A stretch of 64,000 nucleotides of DNA from Mimachlamys varia. Taxonomy: Eukaryota; Mollusca; Bivalvia; Pectinida; Pectinidae. Below are positions 57,788 through 64,000 of the stretch, piece by piece. Where the stretch lies: NCBI GenBank assembly GCA_947623455.1, contig OX392532.1:48239058-48303057 (forward strand), given 5' to 3'. Every line of letters starts with the position of its first letter. The first letter of the stretch is position 1. Below the pieces are notes generated by a model. That model was given only the letters and a program-made list of their open reading frames with translations, was not told the DNA's origin and did no database searches. A program made the position numbers and the translations under genes.

Positions 57788-58719
57788 GGCATCTGTTTGT
57801 AAAGATCCGGCTATTGAACTGTCTGGTTATATAGACTTACCGGATGAATTCAGTTATACAGAAATGTTTTTGGTGGAGGCGGTTTAGCGGAATAGCTCTT
57901 TCTTGTCACGTGACTATAGCGGCACATGTAGACGAGATTGTAGCTTAGTAAAAAGTTTCCGCTACATGCTTTTTTTGTTGTCAATGCAACATGATATACC
58001 ATATGTTACACTTATGTAAATATTTCTTATTGTTTTGCGGTCGATGTCAATGAGTGCCATTTTATGAATTTTATTGTTACAATAATGAGCGGCAATACTT
58101 TCTGTAAAGTCCTTATCTTCATATAAGTACCAAGTTTTATACAAATGGCCTTTACTGGCCAGTCAATATACAATGTAAATATATAAATGGCTATGTGTTT
58201 ATATTGATAAAAATTAACATTTTCATTCGGAGACTTAATGTATCTATCTTACGTTTTAGAAATGAACAATCAACCCTATACAGAACAAATCATATTCTCG
58301 TGCTTTTTGTGAATTCACACATCATTCCACAACAAGCTTTCCTGGAACTTTCTCTCTGCCTAAACATTCAAATACATGTATCAAAAATATAAAGTACACT
58401 ACAAAATAAGGTACATTTAGCTATCGAAAACGCATCAGGTATTGCAAAGATTGAAGATACCTTTTGTTATAATTGAGAGCAATGTAATGAATTTGTACAT
58501 TTTCGGAGAAAATGATCACTAGACCAGAAAGCATAAAAGGGTTATATATTAATTTAGGTATGCTTATGAGAAATGAAGCATTTAAATATTATTTATTTAA
58601 GGCAATCCAAGACATCATTGATGAAAATCCGTCGCATACTTCACACGACAATTTGCCATATCTAAACTATTCATCACTTTTTAGTTCAAGTTTATTTAAA
58701 ACCTTGCAACATCTTTCAA

Positions 58720-59360
58720 TTTCATTTCTAGATACTAGTTTATCGACGATGTGTTGTCTATAAATTACAAGGTATTTGCTGATCATGTCGATCGTATGTA
58801 CCTTCATCAGCTGCTTACCTCGATCTCTACCTAAACTATGACCAAGATGGACAGTTTACTACTAATCTATAAGATTTCAATTTGCTGATTGTGGTTTCTC
58901 CCTTTCTTGATAGTGACATCCCTGCTTCTCCAACCTAGTTCATTCGTTATTCTAGGGCTTGTCCTATCTGGATTTTCGTGATAGTTCACGGCTGCTGACA
59001 AAAAAAAGCAAGATAATTATTCATAGATAACGACACAGGGATTGAAGAGATACCGGCTGAAAAGTACCATGAGCAAGTTGTTTGGTCGCCATCTTGGCCT
59101 CATTGAGAATTTGTTTTTATCCTTGTATGTTATGTTTTTGAATATTCTCATTAGTGTGCTAACTTGTCGTAATTGGGGTGATGACTCGGTTCCTACTTCA
59201 GGACTTAACGGTTTTTGTACTTTGTTGAAGGGTCTCCGTGCATATGAAGATCGACGTTTTTGAATATGCTCACTAGTGTTCTTACTTTATGTGATTGTGA
59301 ATGATGACTTGGTTCTTACTTTGAGGTCTTGACGTTTACTTTGATGTGATATCTATAAAG
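58720..59360 (+). mobile_element. Decayed Penelope-like reverse transcriptase fragment
   Basis: On the plus strand the pieces YIDDVL, ADHVDRMYLHQL, SPSYLDLYLNYDQDGQFTTN and KLFGRHLGLIENLFLSLY can be read with stops and shifts between them. They correspond to the same protein as 61771-62478, here in opposite orientation. 57970-58720 upstream shows nothing recognised. Confidence 0.6.
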
Positions 59361-59849
59361 CAGACGACACTTACTATTCCGACCACAGCCACGGCGTGAC
59401 GTCACAAAGGCGCAACAATGACGTGACATCACGAATACGGTAAAATCGGATGCCGAAAAGAGAAAAAAGGCGACGTGATGGAATTAAAAACTTCCACGAT
59501 ATTTCAAATGTGTACATAAGAAAGATGAGATTATTTTTTTCTGCGCAAACCGTATATGCAAATATTGGGTATGCTTAATCTAGCTGTATCTTTTGTCAAA
59601 AAAGCTCAAAGAAACAGTTTAAAATGGTGGCTAGTCAAAAAGAATTTTCATGGTTTCTGAGCTTATTCAGGTAATTGAAATGAGAGAAAAAAACTCTTTC
59701 ATGACCAAACGTGTAAGATAGGGAAATTCAACACTTTGAATTTTCAAATTTGGTAAAGCCTTGGGTTTTACCATATTTGAAAACCCCAAGGGTGGAATTT
59801 CTTTATCTTGCACCCCTGGTCATTAAAGAGTCTTATAGTCTCATTATCT

Positions 59850-60070
59850 TGTACATGTACTTGTTCAAACGCCTTGGTGTAAATTGTTTCTTTGTTCATA
59901 TTTTGCCCTAGTCTAATTGATTTTGATTTCTCATTATGGTTTTGTTGACCCTTGGTATCCTCTGATTTCCCCCCCAAAATCTTTTTCAGCAACTTCAGCA
60001 TCTTTATACTGAGAGTTGCTTTGCACATACTCATATGTATACAAGTAAGTGATAAACAATTTCATTGCCA
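59850..60070 (+). mobile_element. Penelope-like tail fragment downstream of paralog 2
   Basis: TAAATTGTTTCTTTGTTCAT and GACCCTTGGTATCCTC match 52350-52450. The adjoining CATATGTATACAAGTAAGTGATAAACAAT also recurs beside paralog 1 (52628-52660), so this tail was duplicated together with the gene. Confidence 0.6.
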
Positions 60071-60213
60071 GAACTTTTTATGACAATTACATTTGTTTGC
60101 ACTACTAAGATTCTAATGATATTACTCTGGATACTTTTTGAATTTAACGACTTTCTAAACTGACAATAGAAAAAACAAAACATTATAAAAGTTTGTCTTC
60201 AGTGTAATCGGAC

Positions 60214-63200
60214 CTAAATTGTCTCCTCAATGCCAAAGTTCATTTTAGAACCTGTCAGCTCCCACGAGTACATGGAAAGTAGACGTTGAATGTTGTCTAT
60301 GTGATGCTCCTTGTCGTATGTTATGTACAAGACAAGACGTCCATCACAATCGGTCTGATGATAAGACATCTGTTTAGAAATATGAGCAGCGATCAGCTCT
60401 TCATCATCAATATCTCCGTAAAAGTCAATAAATATAACTCGCCCCGCTTCACATGAAATATTGGTGGTGGCTGAAATCAACGCTGGAACGATGGAACACT
60501 TTTCATCCTCATCTTCCGTGAAACTCGCGACCAGTTTAGAGTTGGAATTAAATATACGATTGATGTTTGATACCAGTAACCGGTACGGAACGCAGTTGAC
60601 CACGATTCTCTTTTCTGGAAATAACAGGTTTTGTTTTTCGTGACGAGAGAGGAAAATGTTTTCGAGGAGTTTTGCATCTACGATCTCCAGAGGCGAGAGT
60701 CGGACATCACGTGACAGCGCTATGTGTCTGAGGGTATGGGTTGTAGTTTTGAAGATGGCAGCGTTCTAAAAAAGGAAATAATGTTTTCAGATTGTATTCT
60801 ACCAAATATACAGATTGCGATATGTTTTTTACAACAAATACAGACATTGTTTGATTTCTGCTCTCCAACTGGATAGTTGCTTTTGATTAATAGACGGTTA
60901 TTTTCGCAACTTTTTTTTTTTTTAATTTCTTGTCAATTCAGTACACATCTTAAAATCACAAACTGTCTGCTGTCGAACTTCCAACTCCCTGTATCTGAAC
61001 GTTGTATATGGCGATTAAGCTTGTAACCTACCCGCTGGAACACGACGAACGCTCCTTCCTTCTGTAAGTGAGTCGGGGTAGAAGGATACGTCTTACAATG
61101 CACGCTCCTCTCCGCGCTTTCACCAAGATTGTTGAAACAGTATTTTGTATGCTCTGAGGCGATTCCTCTCCCCACAAACTCCTCCTGTATCCTAGCAGAC
61201 TGCAGCAAGACAGTTTTACCGTCATCGATGACTGCAGCGAACATGAAGCTTACCTTTAAAAGAAATACATATTTTTATCAAATATCTACAAATTATCAGT
61301 ATTAACGTTGTTCGACTAGTAATGTAGATTTCACCTGCCGTGTGTTTTTGAATGAGGAATGATATTAGCAGATCCCGATATATGCTATATGAAGTTTACA
61401 CGAATGTTTTAATCACGATTGTATATCCGTACTGAGCTGGACATTTGTACCAACTGAATGTATATTTCAAGACTTGTAAACACTAGTGCCAATCTATGGT
61501 TCTGTAACATAATCAGAGAATACCAAAGCGTCAACAAAACCATAATCCGAACTCAAAATCGATTAAACTAGGGGCAAAATAGGAACAAAGGAAAGATTTA
61601 CATGGAGACTCTCGTAAAAGCACAAGAGAATAAGACCAGGTGTTCCGGAAGAGTAAGCGTCTTCTGCTTCATCGACGACACCCGCGATGTAAATCTAGTT
61701 CACATCCAAGTAAGCATAAATCCTCAAAATGAGAACCGAGTCATCATTGTCATCACAACAAGTAAACACACTAACAAGCAAACTGAAAAACGTCCATCAT
61801 CATATCCCACAAAGATACAGAATATTTCTCGATGGGATCAAGATGGCGACCATAAAACTTGCCCATAGTCTTCGTCAACCTGCATCCCTCGAATCTTTGT
61901 GCCGTAAGTTTGTTCGTCAGCAGTCGACATCTATCACGAAAATCTCGATATTCAGAGCAAGCCCTAGAATAACATATCAACTGCGACATGTAAACACCAT
62001 AGGATGGAGAAACAGGGATGTTATTATCAAGAAAGGGAAAGTTCACTATCGGAAAATCGAAATCGTCACGTTTATCATTAAGCTTAGTAGTGAGTTGCCC
62101 GCGTTTGTAATAACTTAAGTAAATATCTAGGTAAGAAGCTGATGTAGGAGAGTCTGTTGTGTCTTTACTCTCAAGTTCTGTAGGGTATATACGATCGACT
62201 AGGTCAGCAAACTTCTTGTTGTTTATAGACAACAAGCCGTCGATATACCTGAAGGTGAAATTGAAAGATTTGGCAAGGTTTTTGTTACCCGTCCTGATAA
62301 GCCCTTCGACAAATTCAGCCTCGTATGAAAACAAAAACAGGTCACCCAAAAGTGATGCACAGTTAGTGCCTATTGGAATGCCAACAGTCTGTTGGAAGAA
62401 AATTCCTCTGAACTCAACAAAGATATTGTCAACAAGGAATTCAATCAATCGTACTATATCTTCCTCATTATATTTCAACCTAGCTTTTGTTGTGTTTTAT
62501 TACAAAGTATGCTCCAAGATAGATCACAACCATGTATTTGTATCGTCGTTCACTTTTGTAAAAGTAAGCTCTCATAATGATAGACCGAAGACGTTCTTTC
62601 AGTTTGGCATGCGGTATGGTAGTGTACAGGGTGGAAAAATCAAATGTTTTGATGGACGAAACATTTTTGAGAAGGAGGTGCTCAAGACTGATCAGAAGTT
62701 TTTTTCAAAATCCACGTCCAATTAATGTCACTTCTGGATTATACAGTGTCACGATAAGACTGAAGCCCTGATTTAACGGTACTAAGAATGGTAGTAAGAA
62801 GTTTTGATAATGGCTTTGTTGAGCAATGAGACGAGCCAGCGATAAAACGTTGCTTATAAGGATCCTTGTGTAGTTTAGGTATCCAATATAGCGAGGTAAG
62901 TCAGCGTCTTTATCATTAACTGGTATTTTGAATGATTGTAATACTGATGTATGATTGGAAAGTATTTCATCTTTCGAAAAACCGGTCAATGCATAAATAG
63001 GGTTACCTTGGTTATCAAGCAGGCCCAGTTCTTTTCGCTAACAATGAATGTAATAGTGTTTGCAAACTAGGATCAGTTTATTAGATGCCTTGTCTGCAGA
63101 CACAATCACATACTTGTCATATAGGTCGTTGAGTGTTGTTCGAACATCGGGGACAAGAAAGATCGACTTGTGTTTAGTATTCATTTTGTATCGCAAACAG

Positions 63201-63605
63201 CTTATTCTTTTCCTCTGAATAGAGGACCTGGTAGATTTAACCCACTCTGAAAGTGAATCCAATTCAGCATGTTGACGTTTAGCTCATTGTCTGGTGTAAT
63301 CTTTCACAGAGTCCATAAAAATCTGTTTACCCATTAATTTTATGAAGTTACTGCATTTCAAAACAAAAAACAAACGGACATACCATTGTTTTACCAATGA
63401 ATCCAGCTATTCCGGTATTGTGTTTCAGCATTTTGTGGTATTCACTTGGTATGTAATCCAGCCCGTCGTACAGATGTTTCCGTATAGATACCACGTCATC
63501 GTAGTCGTCAGCTGTCGTCTGCCGGAAGTGTAACCCTACCATCAAAGACTTATGTAATCCAGGCAGCCACTGGAAATATTTTTTGTTTATCAAACGTAAT
63601 ACCAT
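60214..63605 (-). CDS. NAT16-like N-acetyltransferase, paralog 2
   Basis: Exons 63605-63384, 61253-61032 and 60765-60214; lengths 222, 222 and 552; all phase 0; 331 aa. Start at the ATG of 63605, which aligns with paralog 1; the codon at 63611 is TTG. Same layout as paralog 1: YDGLDYIPSEYH near residues 46-57, acetyl-CoA loop RIQEEFVGRGIA at 95-106, and C-terminal VIFIDFYGDIDDEELIAAHI. Nearly every residue in the exon 1 core is shared with paralog 1, so the duplication is fairly recent and both copies are intact. Intron 1 holds a 1.8-kb broken reverse-transcriptase element. Probable cytosolic small-molecule acetyltransferase; substrate unknown. Confidence 0.86.
61505..63270 (-). mobile_element. 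Penelope-like retroelement with broken reverse transcriptase
   Basis: Minus-strand pieces in order: KYVIVSADKASNKLILVC (63160-63050), RYIGYLNYTRILISN (62900-62840), IKTFDFSTLYTTIPHAKLKE (62660-62590), then a 235-codon open stretch 62478-61771 with VGIPIGTNCASLLGDLFLFS, FRYIDGLLS and SASYLDIYLSY. These are reverse-transcriptase motifs; the catalytic YIDD has become YIDG and frames are broken, so it is inactive. Assignment to Penelope-like elements is my best guess; another non-LTR group is possible. It sits in intron 1 of paralog 2. Confidence 0.7.
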
Positions 63606-63611
63606 TTTCAA

Positions 63612-64000
63612 TTTTTTTCCGGTCTGGCTATATAACTGTCTAGTTTATATAGGACTTGTCTGATGAACTATACGCTCTGATTGGAACTAATTAGATGTTG
63701 GTGACGGCATATTAGTCAAATAGCCGCTTTCCGTCATGTGACTACACCGGTGAACATGCATATGAAATGGTAACTAAATGAGAATACTGAATTATGTAAC
63801 ATTTTGTTTGTTGATTTAATAAGATACCATATATATACCGTTAACCGGCCAAGTTGGATGTCATACGGATGATCCTGAGTATAGTCAATCGATAATGGGC
63901 ATATGGATATCACTTTAAAAATAGTATTAACATATTACGTATAGGGACTCTACTACATCTATCAAGTGAACATTTTCTGTAGCATTATATTGCTCATGGA
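63612..64000. other. Upstream flank of paralog 2
   Basis: AT-rich. The first 120 bp (TTTATATAGGACTTGTCTGATGAA and GTCATGTGACTA) resemble the flank of paralog 1 at 57800-57930 (TTATATAGACTTACCGGATGAA, GTCACGTGACTA), so the shared promoter region was duplicated as well. The CACGTGAC/CATGTGAC box is an E-box-like candidate. Confidence 0.5.

Noticed and set aside
63609..63611. Start of paralog 2 at 63611
   Set aside because: That codon is TTG; the ATG two codons later aligns with paralog 1.

Overview
The window looks like nuclear DNA of an invertebrate, most probably a bivalve mollusc. Genes are split by introns with GT-AG borders, base composition is AT-rich, tandem repeats are very abundant, and I recognise short dispersed repeats typical of bivalve genomes: a tRNA-derived SINE, the 'ACAAGAGGCCCAGAGGGCC' repeat, and a 'CCTGTGACCTTGAACATGG' type repeat. 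Species assignment is an inference. I had no database; exon models rest on reading frame, splice sites and intron phase.

There are four protein-coding genes, all on the minus strand. (1) 1-13535: a gene leaving the window on the left, with at least 11 exons whose intron phases all match. It encodes a row of four Venus-flytrap ligand-binding domains of the metabotropic-glutamate/calcium-sensing receptor kind, separated by short Cys-rich linkers. The true start codon is in an unseen upstream exon, and no 7TM region is in view. (2) 25483-43972: a complete 16-coding-exon ABCB half transporter of 829 aa, with four extra N-terminal membrane helices, one transmembrane domain and one complete ATPase domain. 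(3) 52789-57787 and (4) 60214-63605: two paralogous three-exon N-acetyltransferases (GNAT fold, NAT16/histidine acetyltransferase-like) with the same exon lengths (222, 222, about 550).

Between and inside these genes: 13.7-16.8 kb is a 3-kb G-rich 21-bp minisatellite with about 1-kb higher-order duplications. 16.8-25.4 kb is intergenic DNA with a TTAA-flanked MITE, a SINE, a 42-bp minisatellite and a foldback element. 44-52.7 kb holds several miniature or foldback elements, including one with a clear 8-bp target-site duplication. 49.4-52.5 kb and 58.7-63.3 kb hold broken pieces of a Penelope-like reverse-transcriptase element, one lying in intron 1 of acetyltransferase gene 4.

The most striking features are the multi-flytrap protein and the way tandem repeats sit on splice sites. 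In both large genes, minisatellites have arisen from the last codons plus splice donor of an exon (48-bp, about 73-bp and 36-bp units), from a splice acceptor (39-bp unit), or directly beside splice sites. This creates rows of 8-10 near-identical splice signals, some of which keep the reading frame open.
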